64,000 bases of DNA from Torreya grandis. Lineage: Eukaryota > Streptophyta > Pinopsida > Cupressales > Taxaceae. The stretch spans positions 702,501-766,500 of the forward strand of contig JARHVA010000639.1 of NCBI GenBank assembly GCA_037957365.1, read 5' to 3'. The notes under the pieces were generated by a model, which did not search any database, was not told the origin of the DNA, and saw only the letters and a program-made list of their open reading frames with translations. The first letter of the stretch is position 1; each line of letters begins with the position of its first letter. Below, in pieces: positions 1 to 12,136 of this stretch. The position numbers were made by a program, and so were the translations under genes.

Positions 1-3000
1 GTTTTTGATAGAAAGGTACTAGGAATAATATGATTGTGCTTGGTAGCATTGGTGGCTTTTAATATTTCAAAAGAAAAGACAATAGAGGATGTGAAAAAGA
101 CATTGGCTAGAGTGTATGAAAAACTCTTAGCATCTAACAAGGTACTTCTTATGAAGCATTTATTTAATATGGATATATTAGAAGGTAGGACTGTTGTGAT
201 CATTTAAATTAATTTAAAATGGTCACAAATTAGTTAAGATATGTAGGATTCAATTTTGATGATGAGGTTAGGGATATTTTCATTTTGTGCTTATTGTCAA
301 AAAGATGGAATAGCTTATTCATGGATGTGAGTAATTTTATATCTGGTTCAAACACTTTAAAGTTTGATGATGTTATTGGTGTTATTATTAACAAGTAAAT
401 GTGATGGAATAACATAAGTGAGACATCAGGTAATGCTTTGACTATGAATAATAGGGTAAGGCAAAAGGATAGAGGATAGGGCCTAAGGAATTATAGGAAG
501 TCTAATAAGGGTATATATAAATTAAGAGGAACATTAGTGTACTAGATTTGTGAGAAGAAAGTACACCTGAAGAAAGATTGTTGACTTCAAAAAGGAAAAC
601 AAGGATATGGACAACAAGATAACAATTAGAAAGTAAATTTAGTAGGTGATGTGTTTCAAGATAATTTAATCTTTTCATTAGATAATATTAATTATTCTTG
701 GGTGTTAAATTCAAGGGCTTCATTTCATTCTACACCTCATAGGAAATATTTTGAAGACTATGTTCCAGGTGATTTTAGACAGGTTTATTTGAGTGATGAT
801 TAACCTTGTAAAATTATTAGAAAGGGTTATATACAAATAAAATTATAAAATGGAAACAAATTGTTGATGAAATAGGTGAGACATGTTCCTGAGTTGAGAA
901 AAAATCTAATTTCAACAAGCCAATTAGGAAGTGAGAGTTGCATAGTTACATTTGCAAAAAATTAATGGAAGGTCACTTAAGGATCACTGATAATAGCAAA
1001 AGGAGATAAGGTAGGTACATTATATTTATCTAATAGTAATTTTGAATATTCTATTGCTATATCTTCCACAAAAGTGAATACAAAATTATGACACCATAGA
1101 CTTGGGCACATGAGTGAGAAGGGGATGCAAATTTTCCACTCAAAGAATTTGTTGTTGGATTTGAATAAGTTGAATTTGGGTTTTTTAAGTAATGTGTGTA
1201 CAGAAAATAAAAGAGAGTTAGTTTTCTCAAATTTGGGAAGATAAATAAGGATTAAAAGTTAAATCTTGTGCATAAAAATTTATGGGGACTAGCTCAGGTA
1301 TGATCACTTAATATATCTTATTATTGTATTACTTTTATTGATGATGCAACTAGAAAAAATTGGGTTTATTGCATATGAAAACATATCATTTTTTTTATAC
1401 TTTTAAGAAATAAAAATCTTTGGTTGAGAATGAGACAAGAAATAATTTGAAGTGTGTCAGATTAGATAGTGGAGTTAAATATCATAGCAAGGAGTTTGAT
1501 AATTACTATTCACCCCATGAGATTCATAGAGAGAAGATGGTTCCAAGAACATCACAATAAAATGTTTTGTCAAAAAGAATGAATGAGAAAATCATGGAGC
1601 ATACAAGGATCATGATATTTCATGCAAGGTTGCCCTCACAATTTTGGTCAAATGTTGTGGATATTGTTGTTTACTTAATAAATAGAGGGCCTTTAAGTCC
1701 TTTGGATGGTAGCATTCCAAAGAAAGTATGGATAGGTAAAAAGGTAGACTATTATTTTTTAAATACTTTCAGTTATGAAGCATTTATCCATATTGATAAA
1801 GAAAATAGAACCAATATGAAATCAAAATCCAAGAAATACACTTTTATTGGATATGGAGTTAATGATTTTGGTCATCGTTGATGGGATTTTGAAAATCATA
1901 AAATCATTAGGAGTAGAGATGTGATATTTAATGAGAAGGTCATTGATCCAAAACTTGAAAGATTTGGTTGAAAGATAATTCAAGAAACAAGAACAAAACA
2001 ATTCAAATAATGCTATCTCTGATAAGAGATGTTTTATTGATGAAATTTACAGACCCAAACATATGCTTATCTCTGAGAAGAGATGTTTGATCTCTATTTC
2101 AAGTTACATCTTTATTTATACATGTTTTGAAGGTGTGGGGAGGATTTGGAAGGTCACCAATCTTGAGGGAGATGAATTGGTTTGAATTCCATGATTTACA
2201 ACAATACAGAACTTGAGGAATTACTATTTTTAGACTACGTTACTAAAATTAAAATTTGGGGCACTTCCATTGGATTTTAGGAGGTCAAACATCATTTATC
2301 AGAGCTCAATGTCATCTCACAAGATTCCCCTCATTATTATCTTTCCAACGGTTCAAACAGTGAGTCAATTGGAGCTACAGTGTAAAAGTTATGGCTCCCG
2401 AAAGTTCTGCCATCAATTGGGGTGGACCCATCACCCGAATTGTCATCTGAATTGTTGTCTGGATCAGTCATGTATAGAGATCAGTTTTAGGGAAAGAAAC
2501 ATGAAAATTCAAATATAAATTATGTAGTACCTAATGAAATCACTGGAAATAAAACTTTAAAAGTGCCAAAAAATCAGAATGTACAACAATAACAAGTACC
2601 TCAAACTCTTGAAAGTGTAATTAGAAGATCTACTAGAGTAAGTAGACTCCTTAAATGATATTTTCCTTCACTTTATTATTTACTATTGAATGATAGTGGT
2701 GAGATAGAAATCTATGAAGAATAAATACAGGTAGAAACCAAAAAGAAGTGGGAACAAGGCATGAAAGAGGAGATAGACTCCTTGGTACATAATGAAACTT
2801 GGTATTTGGTTCATTTGCCTCTGAGTAAAAGAGAATTATAAAATAAATGGGTTTATAGGATGAAAGAAGAATATGGAGGCAAATATAGGTACAATGCTAG
2901 ACTTACTGTAAATGGGTTTGCGCAAAAGACGGTATAAATTTTGATGCAATATTTTCTCTAGTTGTTAAAACAACTTTCATAAGAACTATTTTAAGTTTGG

Positions 3001-3381
3001 TAGCAGTAGATGATTTTTACCTTGAATAGTTAGATGTGAAGACTAATTTCCTTCACGGTTACTTAGAGGAATAAATATATATAGAGTAGCCACAGAGATA
3101 CGAATTCAAAGGTAAGGAGAAAATGGTGTGCAATTTTAAGAAGAGTTTGTATAGCGTAAAATAAGCTCCAAGGTAGTGATATTTGAGATTTGACATGTTT
3201 ATGACATAACAAGGTTATAGTAGATGTCATTTTGAGCACTATGTTTATTTTAAGAGATTAAATAATGGTAGTTATATTATCTTGTTATTGTATGTAGATG
3301 ACATGCTTATTTTAGGGTCTAACATGTAGGATATAAATGAGCTCAAAAGAAAATTAACAAATTCATTTACAATGAAGGATT
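1..3381 (+). mobile_element. Copia element A, 5' portion (gag, PR, IN, RT), decayed
   Basis: Reads as copia gag-pol with many stops and frameshifts. Recognisable in order are the gag end, a degraded zinc knuckle near 545-600, a protease site at 699-728 where the usual D-S-G reads N-S-R, a pre-integrase region near 1085-1160, the integrase C-terminal part in the open frame 1567-1881, and reverse transcriptase from about 2790. The RT active site Y-V-D-D is intact at 3291-3302. The 5' LTR lies outside the window. The body is broken at 3381 inside RT by element N and resumes at 10644. Its closest relative here is element B, collinear from gag onward. The element cannot be active: it has a lost protease Asp and dozens of stops. 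Confidence 0.9.
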
Positions 3382-3611
3382 TAAAAGATAGAATGTATTG
3401 CATTATCTGAATTAATAAAAGCACTACAAGAGGTGCTTATTTATACTATACTAAGTGAGATTAGATCTCATAATATATAGGAGATTATGACTGACAATAA
3501 CTAATCACACGTCTAATAATAAATACATCATCTAACTAATCAGGGTCAATCAAGGTGTAATACCTTAAGACATGTATTATAATAGGCTAGGATTAATTAA
3601 TTATTCTAATA
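3382..3611 (-). repeat. 3' LTR of element N
   Basis: In element orientation this is the downstream LTR. It matches 10412-10638, sharing the GCAATACATT-type segment, the AGGTGCTTATTTATA segment (compared on the + strand) and the ATTAATTAATTATTCTAATA end. The first base pair step has decayed from TG to TA at both ends. Confidence 0.85.
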
Positions 3612-3626
3612 TTCCCCCTTAGTTGA
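3612..3626 (-). other. Polypurine tract of element N
   Basis: On the minus strand the sequence reads AACTAAGGGGGAA directly before the LTR, the standard copia plus-strand primer. The last pol codon and its stop lie just upstream of it, as in other copia elements. Confidence 0.8.
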
Positions 3627-6600
3627 TCATACCCTGAAGAGAAGAGAGAGAATTTTTAAATGCCTCAAACTTATCATGTGTAAGTGACTTTGTGAAGACA
3701 TCGACACACTGATCTTAAGTGTGGTAATACTAGAGTTGTATGTTGTGTTTTTCAACATGTTCATGTATGAAATGAATCTGAACCTCTATGTGCTTGGTTC
3801 TCTTATGAAACATTGGATTATGAATAAAATGTAAAACACCTTGATTTTAATAATTAAAAATTATAGGTTGAGTCTGTGGAACTCTAATTCCTAAAAAAAT
3901 GTGACATATCCATATCACTTTGCAGACAGTTCCTATTATAGCATGATATTTTGCCTCTATGGAAGATATAAAAACACAATTTTATTTCTTACTTACCCAT
4001 GAAATACAACTAGATCCTAGAAAGAACATAAATCCAGATGTGTATTTCCTATCATCAATAGAAGCTACATGATCTAAATCCATGTATCCTACGAATAAGA
4101 ACTTATAATTCTTGTTGTACTCTAGGCCATACTCAACTATACCTATGATGTATCTCAATACCCACTTTGTCACTTTCTAATGTGCCACCTTTGGTTCATT
4201 TATGAACTAAGAAAGATAGATGACAGCATAACTAATATCTAACTTAGTATATGTCAAGTAAATGAGACTCCTAATCAACTTTTGATAGAGAGTTGTATTT
4301 ACTTTTGGTGATGGATCTATACGAGACAACTAAAGCCTTGTCTCCATAGGTGTTGCAATAGGCTTGCAGTCCATCATCCTAAATTTCTCAAGAAATGTCT
4401 TGGTATACTTCATCTATGAAACAAAAATATAATGTTCCTTCTACCATACCCCCAAACCTATATAATATTGTAGCATCCCAAGATCCATCATGTCAAATGA
4501 TCACTTGAGATCATTCTTAGTTGCATCGATCATATTCATTATTCTACCAATGATGACTAAATCATCGACATAAACAATCACTATAACATCCTTTCCATGT
4601 TGTTTTAGGTAGAGGTTAGGATCATATGGAAGCATGTTCAATCCATGTTGTATGAGATGCTCATCAATCTTGATGTACCAAGCTCGAGTAGCCTATTTTA
4701 GCCTATAGAGAGACTTGATAAGCCTACACACATCTTGTTCCTAATTAGGTGGCAAAAATCCTTCAAGTTGAGTCATGTATACTTCCTCTTTTAAATCTCC
4801 ATTAAGAAAGGCAATTTCTACATCTATTTAATGAAATTTCCATCCAAACTATGTAGCCATAGAAAAAACTATTCTGATAGTCTTTATCTTATATATGTGA
4901 GCAAAAGTCTCCTCATAGTCAATGCCTTCTTTTTTAGCATACCCTTTTTTAAGAAGCCTTGCCTTGTACTTATAAATACTACCATCTACTTTGTACTTAG
5001 TCTTAAGGACCCATTTTCATCCTATAGGCTTCTTCCCTGGTAGAAGATCAATAAGCTACCAAGTTTTATTCTTCATCAGTGACAGATATTCTGCATCCAT
5101 GGCATCTTTCAAAGGTCTAGATTGTAGAGCTTATGTTACTATAGAGGGCTCATATGTTTCTTTCACGATAATCATAAGGGCCATATTGACCTCTTCTCGA
5201 GCTATGATTCGATACTTAGGTCTTGAAGTGGATGTATCTAGTATCCATTCAAGTTAGCATCTCTATAGTACTTTTATACCACTTGGGCATATGCTGAACT
5301 ATAGGTGGTGGTGATGGAGGTCCTATTTGATTATCTTCCTTTTCACATTCACCATCTCTATTTGAAAATATTATAGGACTTTCGCTTGTATCATTTACCT
5401 GTGTATAAGGTGGATTGATTCCACTCTTTTCATCAAACACAACATCTTTGTTGATTAGTACATTTTTTGTTTTTGGATCAAAGAGCATGTATATCTTTGA
5501 TTATGCATTGTATCCCACAAAAATAAATTCCTTTGTTTTCTTATCCAACTTATTTATTTTCTTCTTAGGAACATGCATATATGCCTTGCAACCAAAAAAT
5601 CAAAGGTGAGCTACCTTTGGTTTATTCCCTATCTAAGCTTCATTTGGTGTGATTCCATCAAGAGCTTTGGTAGGTGACCTGTTCAACAAGTAGATTATAG
5701 TGTGACAAGATTCTACCTAATATGTATTAGGAAATTTTGCATCCTCAACCATGATGCAAAACATTTTCATAATGACTCTATTATGTCATTCTATAACTCC
5801 ATTCTATTGAGGTGAATATGGAGTTGTCAATAACCAATTTATTCCATTCACAAAGAGATAGCATGATAATTATTTATTGGTGTATTTCCCCCTATGATCT
5901 GAGTGGAGGGTCTTGATTTTCTTACCAATTTCATTTTAAACCATGGCCTTGAATACTTTTAAAAATTGACCCTTGGTCTACAATAAATATACCCACATTT
6001 TTTATGATTAATCATCAACAAAAAACTAAAAGTATTTGTACCCTCTGAGACTGAAATCAAAATGTTTTCAAAGATCGATGTGTGCTAAGTCCAATTTACC
6101 AAGTGACTAATACTCAATCTTTCCAAAGTGGGCTCTCCATTGTTTTCTTGTTAAGCAACTTGTATATATATCATAATATTGCTTGAGTTTGGTAAGACCA
6201 CAAACCATATCTTATTTTCTCAATTGAACCAAATAACCATAACTCAAGTGACCATATCTTCTGTGACATAAGTTGCTTAGTTTTGTATCTTTGACCACAA
6301 GTGCTTGATGATCATTTTTTTAAAAATCAAGGTGAAAATTTTTGCCAATGTTGGAAGCCTTGGCAATCACTTTCAAATTCCTAGACTTGTCTTTGATGTG
6401 GCAAAACTTTTGACCATTTTGGTGATCAAATTCAACTATGAGGTTGTGGTCAAGTAGATGATAATAGATAACATATTTTTGGTAAGCCTTGGAACATATA
6501 GAACATTTGAAATTTTACAATTTATATTTCTAAGTTTAATGAGGATGTCACCATTGCCTTGTACTATATATCAGGTATCATCTCCAAGTGATAGATTTCC

Positions 6601-7653
6601 CTTTGATTTTAATTTCCTCAAATTAAAAAACTAATCTTTTATTCCTGTTATGTGTTTGGTTGCTCCTGAATCAACAAACCAAACTACACTTGGATGATTG
6701 GTAGACTCATGTGTTTGAGTAGATAAACCATATTCTTGATTTTAAAAAATTTTATCTTCAACAACATTACCATGTTGTTTAGGCTTGGAATTTTTTTGTT
6801 TCCACCTATTTCATTGTTTTGGTTACTTATTTTATGTTTGTGGTGACTTGTGAAAAAGGGATTCTTGCTAGATGAGCCCTGTTAAAAAGTGTTGTACCAT
6901 CAATGTTTCATGTCATGTCCCAATTTTGTAAAAATTTGACTTGCATTAATAGAACATGAATTATTTCGTTGTTAGTTTTGTTATTTATTATTCTTTGGAT
7001 ATTTCTTTGGACCCTTCATGTGTTTTTTCCCTTTTGTTTTGATATGAGTGCATGCTCATCATCTGCCTCCACTAAATTATGCATAGCTTCTTCTTGTTGC
7101 AAAAAATTTACCAACACCTCAAAGGTTGGTTTTTGTATTGTGACATTCAAAGTGGTCACAAAGATCCTATATATAGGGGGCAGAGCTCTGAGGACTATAA
7201 GGACTAAGGAATCATTTATCATCGGTTCACCTAAACATTGAAGTGAAGCTTACAAATTTGTAACCCTTATAAGGAAAGCTTCTACTTTTTCATATAATTT
7301 GATCTTAAGAGTTGTAATTAGCTCTAAAGATTCAATATCTGATTTTGATTCTTAGCTTCATATATAGTTTTAAGCTTATCCCAAGCATATTTTATAGTTA
7401 TAACATTACGGATATGAGGTTTTACCTTATCTGAAACTCCAAACATTATTATTAAATTAGCCTTTTTATTAACCTTATCAAATTTTTATTGTTGATCATC
7501 ATCTACTGCATGCCTAACCTATGTGCCTTTTACTACTGACAAAATTTCTTCAAACTCAAGATATGTTTGTATTTTTATTTTTCATCTTGCATAATTATCA
7601 ACATGAAGCAATTATGTGTCGAGGAGCACAAAAAGTGGTCCAGAACTAGACAT
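3627..7653 (-). pseudogene. Element N gag-pol, decayed copia polyprotein
   Basis: The polyprotein starts at the ATG at 7651-7653 and ends just before the polypurine tract. Gag (about 6900-7653) has the usual N-terminal copia gag pattern but carries stops that replace Gln or Trp codons. Protease and integrase remnants follow. An open piece at 5249-5488 covers the integrase end and integrase-RT linker (a V-F-D-E segment, then a Pro-rich stretch). The open piece 3982-4173 is the RNase H start, with the copia pattern of a Y-M-D-L-D segment, S-I-D-D-R-K and G-S-S-x-I-S-W. The terminal part reads as the usual copia end, including a D-Q-C-V-D-V-F-T-K-S motif. Many stops and shifts make it inactive. 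Confidence 0.85.
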
Positions 7654-10399
7654 TTTTCAAGTTGCATGTGAAAAATTACAAGTGTGTTGTTAAGTGCATA
7701 AATGAAATGTGCATTTGTAAAATGTAAAGAAAATGCAAAAATGCATACAAAAAGATGAAAAATCACACACAAGCACATAATAGATGTCAGACTCTATATA
7801 AAATGTGTTTAAAAATGCAATGGAAAACTAGATGTTGGTTTCAACCAAAAATGCATCCAAAAATGGAATGGAAAATTAGACATTGGTTTCAACCAAAAAT
7901 GCATTTGAGGAGCAAATAAGGTTACAATTTTTCTATTATTTTTTCATAATTTAATGACACCAATAGATAGAGAATAAAAAATACACACTTTTGAAAAAAA
8001 TGAAACTCAAATTTGAGTTACAATTTGAAAGTTATAAGCATTTTGATTTCCTATAAAAATGGGTCAAATCAATTTAAAAATACTAACAATTTATTTGTGA
8101 GGTCAAATCAAAAAATAATATATTCATGCAACCACTCATTGGAACCAAAAAAATTTCATGTATTTATAAATTCCAACAAAAGTGAAAAATAATCTTCCTA
8201 GTTACCTCGAGATGTGTGCAAATGAGTTTTACTTCCTCTTTAATAAATTACAACTAGTAAGGGAAAAAAAAGAAATTGATAGGTGTAAAGAGAGAATAAG
8301 ATGTGTATTTTTGTTTATTTCAACTTGTTGAGTGGCCGAGCAAGTAAACTGGGAGCCCAACAATAGGCCAACACATCCAATTTATTCAAGGTAGCAACAG
8401 CAAGTAAAAGAAAGGAAAATGACTTTGTAAGATAAAGATGCCAAGCTGGATTTCAACATAGCTCTTTACAACAACTGTTATCCTCCAAGCCAAAATAAGA
8501 TATTTAGTAGATCCCTCTTTCAAATTCAATGCCAAAATGAAAGATATAGGTATTCTAGATCTTTAGAAAATGATTGACATCTTAGGATATAGGTATTCCA
8601 GTCATATCTTCTTGCTTCAATGCCTCTAAAAATTATTCATTTCTATGTAATAGCAGGTTGATGCCAAAGCTGGTTAGATTTGATACCAAATAGCTTCTAT
8701 TGGTAGTCGATGGCCAATTATAGTTTTATGTTGTTGTTAGCAGATGATACCAGGAGTTATTAACAATTAGGTCAATGACATTTAGTAGAGTCATGGCTAC
8801 TTAAATCTGGTGACTTAGGATGAAGATAAATACCAAATAAAAAATGTCACTGCTAGTGGATGTCGTGGGACATTGCTAGTGTTAAGGAGTCGACGCTATA
8901 GATTACTAAAAAAATTGTAAGACCTGGAACATATAACTGATATTCAGGTCGATAATGCCTATTGAGGTAGAGGAATGCCAGAGCAAAGGTTATGGGTTCT
9001 GAAAAATCTACCTATTCTACAGTTATGGATTCCTTTTCTTATTCTTTTGAAGAAGAAGAAGGCACTGAGGTTGTGGATAGATCTGATCTAGAATCCAAAT
9101 GAAACCAATATTCTCTAATAAAATAATTTAGATTAAAATAAATCTGAATATCAGTTCTATTTGTTTGAAAATAATAACCCAGATCTGAAAATGAACTATT
9201 TAATTCAAACCCTCTTAAATATTTGCCAAAATATGAATAAAAATGAATATTTTTAGCTCAAATAGATGCTAAAAATTGTCAACATTTTTCAAAACAAAAA
9301 AAAAAAATCCTACATTGACAACTATTCTCCTTCCACAAAATTGGCTAAAATTTTGACAATGTTTTAGCTTGGGATGGCTGAAATTAGATTAGCATGATGC
9401 ATCTAAGGATCACATGAACTTCACTCTTTATCTCCATCGAATCTCCAATGCTTCAAAAAAGACTCATCAAGAATCTCTAATGCTTTGAAAAAGACTCATC
9501 AAGAATTTCTTGCTCTAATAGGTTGATTCCAAGTCGAGGAAGAGGATATAGGTTAGTACATTGTTGGTGGATGCTATGGAAGTTAATCTGTAGATTTAAA
9601 TTCAAAACAAAAACCATTGATCCAAACAAGTGACATAAAAGATCTATATTTAGATCAAATAGAATGACATTGTAGGGTCATTGATCAACAACATGTGGGA
9701 TTTTAGATGTTACACAAGATCAAAATTTTCAATCTATAGTGCCAAATTAGATTTGGGTGACTCTAATAGTTATATGAGGCTAAAAAAATATTAAATTAAA
9801 TATAAAGCCTGTTGGCAGTCTGTTTGGGTTGGGCAATGCCTATGAAGAGATGCAACAATATTCTAATGCTTCAAAAAGGAGTAGATCTTAAGATAAAGGG
9901 AAGACACCTCCTTAAACTATAAAAATATGCCAATATTATAGAGAATGATGTTAAAACACAATTTGATACTCTTTTTTTAACTTAGATCTCAATGCTTGTC
10001 ATTTGTGCTGAAATTTGTAGATCTAAAACAAAATTTTATCACAAATTTTTTTTGAAGATCTACTCCTCCATCAATTCAAAAATGGATTTTGATCAAAAAT
10101 AATAAAATCAAATGCAAATATTTCAAACTTGATCTAAAATATTCTCAAGCACATGTAAATTTAAATCTAAAATTTAGCTCAAATTTTAATAAAAATATGG
10201 CTAAAATTTTGCAAAACAAAAAAATTACCTGCAAGATAAATTTTTATCCTTCTGCAAATTAGCCAAAATTATAGCAACATTTCATATTGGGATGGCTAAA
10301 ATTAGAACAGCATGACACATCCAAAGATCGCACAAATCTTGCTCTCAATCTCCACCAAACCTCCAATGCTTCAAAAAAGACTGCTTAGGAATTTCTTGG
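7654..10399 (-). other. Long untranslated leader of element N
   Basis: About 2.7 kb between the primer-binding site and gag has no coding signal. It holds an internal direct repeat: roughly 9290-9530 resembles 10180-10400, both containing the motif GGGATGGCT and a CTCCAATGCTTCAAAAAAGA segment. A second primer-site-like word (GATACCAAATAGC on the + strand) occurs near 8692, so part of the leader may come from another inserted or recombined element. Confidence 0.6.
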
Positions 10400-10411
10400 T
10401 CTGGTACCAAA
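10400..10411 (-). other. Primer-binding site of element N
   Basis: Minus-strand TTGGTACCAGA next to the LTR end resembles the plant initiator-Met tRNA complement TGGTATCAGAGC. Confidence 0.75.
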
Positions 10412-10638
10412 TGAAAGACAAAATGTATTGCATTAACTAAATTAAGAAAAGAATTACAAGAGGTGCTTATTTATACAATATTAAGTGAGATTAGATATCC
10501 TTATTTTTAGGAGATTATGACTCATAATAACTAATCATGCATCTAGGAAATACCCCATCTAATTAACCTAGGTCAACCAAGGTGTAATACCTTGAGATAT
10601 TTATTACAATAGCCTAGAATTAATTAATTATTCTAATA
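10412..10638 (-). repeat. 5' LTR of element N
   Basis: The upstream LTR in element orientation ends in TTTCA beside the primer site. It is similar throughout to 3382-3611, but with many substitutions, so the insertion is old. Confidence 0.85.
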
Positions 10639-10643
10639 ATATT

Positions 10644-11613
10644 TAGGTGCTCCAAAGCAAATCCTTAGTATGAGAATAACAAGAAATAGGAAAATATAAA
10701 ATTGATATTGTCTCAAGAAGACTACATCAAGAAGGTGTTAGTCAAGTTCAATATATAATATGTAAAACCAGTGAGTACACCTTTGGGAGGGAACTTCAAA
10801 TTAATCAAGGAATAGTGTCCTAAAATATAGGAAGAAATCAATTACATGTCCAAAGTGTCATATGCTTCAGCAGCTGGAAGTTTAATGTATGTTATGGTGT
10901 GTACAAGACTAGACATTGTTTATGCAATGGGATTTGTCATCAAGGTTATGAATAATCTAGGAAAGGATCACTGGGATGAATTCAATTGTATTCTAAGGTA
11001 CTTAAGAGGGACTACTGATAAACAATTATTCTATGAAGGGTCATATATTACCTTGCAAGGATATGTTTATGAATACATGGCTAGAGATTTAGCTGGCAGG
11101 AGGAGCACCATAGGTTATGTATTCACTATTGGTTACACAATAGTTAGTTGGATTTAAAAATTACAGAAGATAGTTACTTTTTCAACTACAGAGGTAGAGT
11201 ATGTTGCAACTACAAAATCAAGCAAGGAGATGATATGGATATAATGATTCATGGAATATTTGAGGTAGTAGAAAGAATATTACAGTTTGTATAGTGATAT
11301 TTATAGTGTGATTCTTTTAGCAAATAACTCAACACTACACTCAAAAAATAAACCTATATAATTTAGGTATCTCTTCATTCGTTCATTTTTGGAGGATGGT
11401 CAACTAAAGTTGGAAAAGATCCATACGAGTCAGAATCTTGTAGATATGCTAACAAAGGTAGTCACAAAGGAGAATCTAGAGAATTGTTCATCTTCAATTG
11501 GTCTTCAGGGAAAATAAAAAAGATGATAAACATGCCAAGGTCAAAGTTCAAATAAATTTCTGAGGAAGAGTTGTAGCGGTGGAGTTGCAACAATCAGTCT
11601 CCAAGTGAGAAAT
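10644..11613 (+). mobile_element. Copia element A, 3' portion (RT end, RNase H)
   Basis: Continues element A after the N insertion. The first words match element B at 58968 onward. An open stretch at 10846-11157 holds the end of RT and the start of RNase H, including Y-A-S-A-A-G-S-L-M-Y, a T-R-L-D-I motif, I-L-R-Y-L-R-G-T and the G-Y-V-F-x-x-G segment. The V-E-Y-V-A segment follows after a stop. The polyprotein end lies near 11515, and a purine-rich tract ending at 11613 precedes the LTR. Confidence 0.88.
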
Positions 11614-12136
11614 TATTAGATGGTGGAAACTGATCTTATTAGAGTGCCCAGTTCTTAATAGGGGGTGTATGGGGGGTAATTCCCCTTCACTATGGTTACC
11701 ATGGGGGTCCAAGGAGGAAACAACCATATATGGATCCCCCTATTAATGGTTCGAGGGCAGCACCTCTAAAGCAAATTTTTTGTAAAAATGCATTATAAAA
11801 TATTGTAATTTCATGGTAAATCTAGACCATTCACTATTAAGTTGCAGATCTAATGGTAGAAATTATGTTGGTGAATTTTTTCCCTAATATGTAACCCTCC
11901 TTTGATATGAAGGCATTGTAATCATGGCGGCACATTGTGTGTGAGTGAAGAAAATATTGTAGTGGATGTATTACATGTTTATCCCTTCATTTTTTGGATT
12001 GAATAAGGGAAGAGCTGGTTGTTTCTATGTGGATGTATCCCATATTAGGTAAACCATGTTAAATATATGTTTCTCTTGTATTATGTTTTTTGTATTTATT
12101 TTCATTAATATTAATCTATGTTCTATATTTCCAACA
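11614..12136 (+). repeat. 3' LTR of element A
   Basis: About 523 bp, starting TATTAGATGG after the tract AAGTGAGAAAT and ending CCAACA. It matches both LTRs of element B over its length. It is followed by GTAGT at 12137-12141, identical to the target duplication that flanks element B. It includes a G-rich GGGGGTGTATGGGGGG segment. Confidence 0.88.

Larger units (their letters stand above)
3382..10638 (-). mobile_element. Copia element N, nested in A
   Basis: A complete but decayed copia element on the minus strand, inserted in the RT of element A. It is bounded by two similar LTRs of about 230 bp (3382-3611 and 10412-10638). A primer-binding site abuts the right LTR and a G-rich polypurine tract abuts the left LTR, which fixes the orientation. 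The flanks read GGATT on the left and ATATT on the right, a plausible decayed 5 bp target duplication. Element B has uninterrupted RT sequence at the same place, confirming the insertion. Total length is about 7.26 kb, with an unusually long leader of about 2.7 kb before gag. Confidence 0.9.

Noticed and set aside
7016..7241. Overlapping + strand frame at 6969-7241
   Set aside because: Shadow of the minus-strand gag of element N.
1..12136. A and B as independent insertions of one family
   Set aside because: They share GTAGT and 2.1 kb of flank after the 3' LTR, so one insertion was duplicated.
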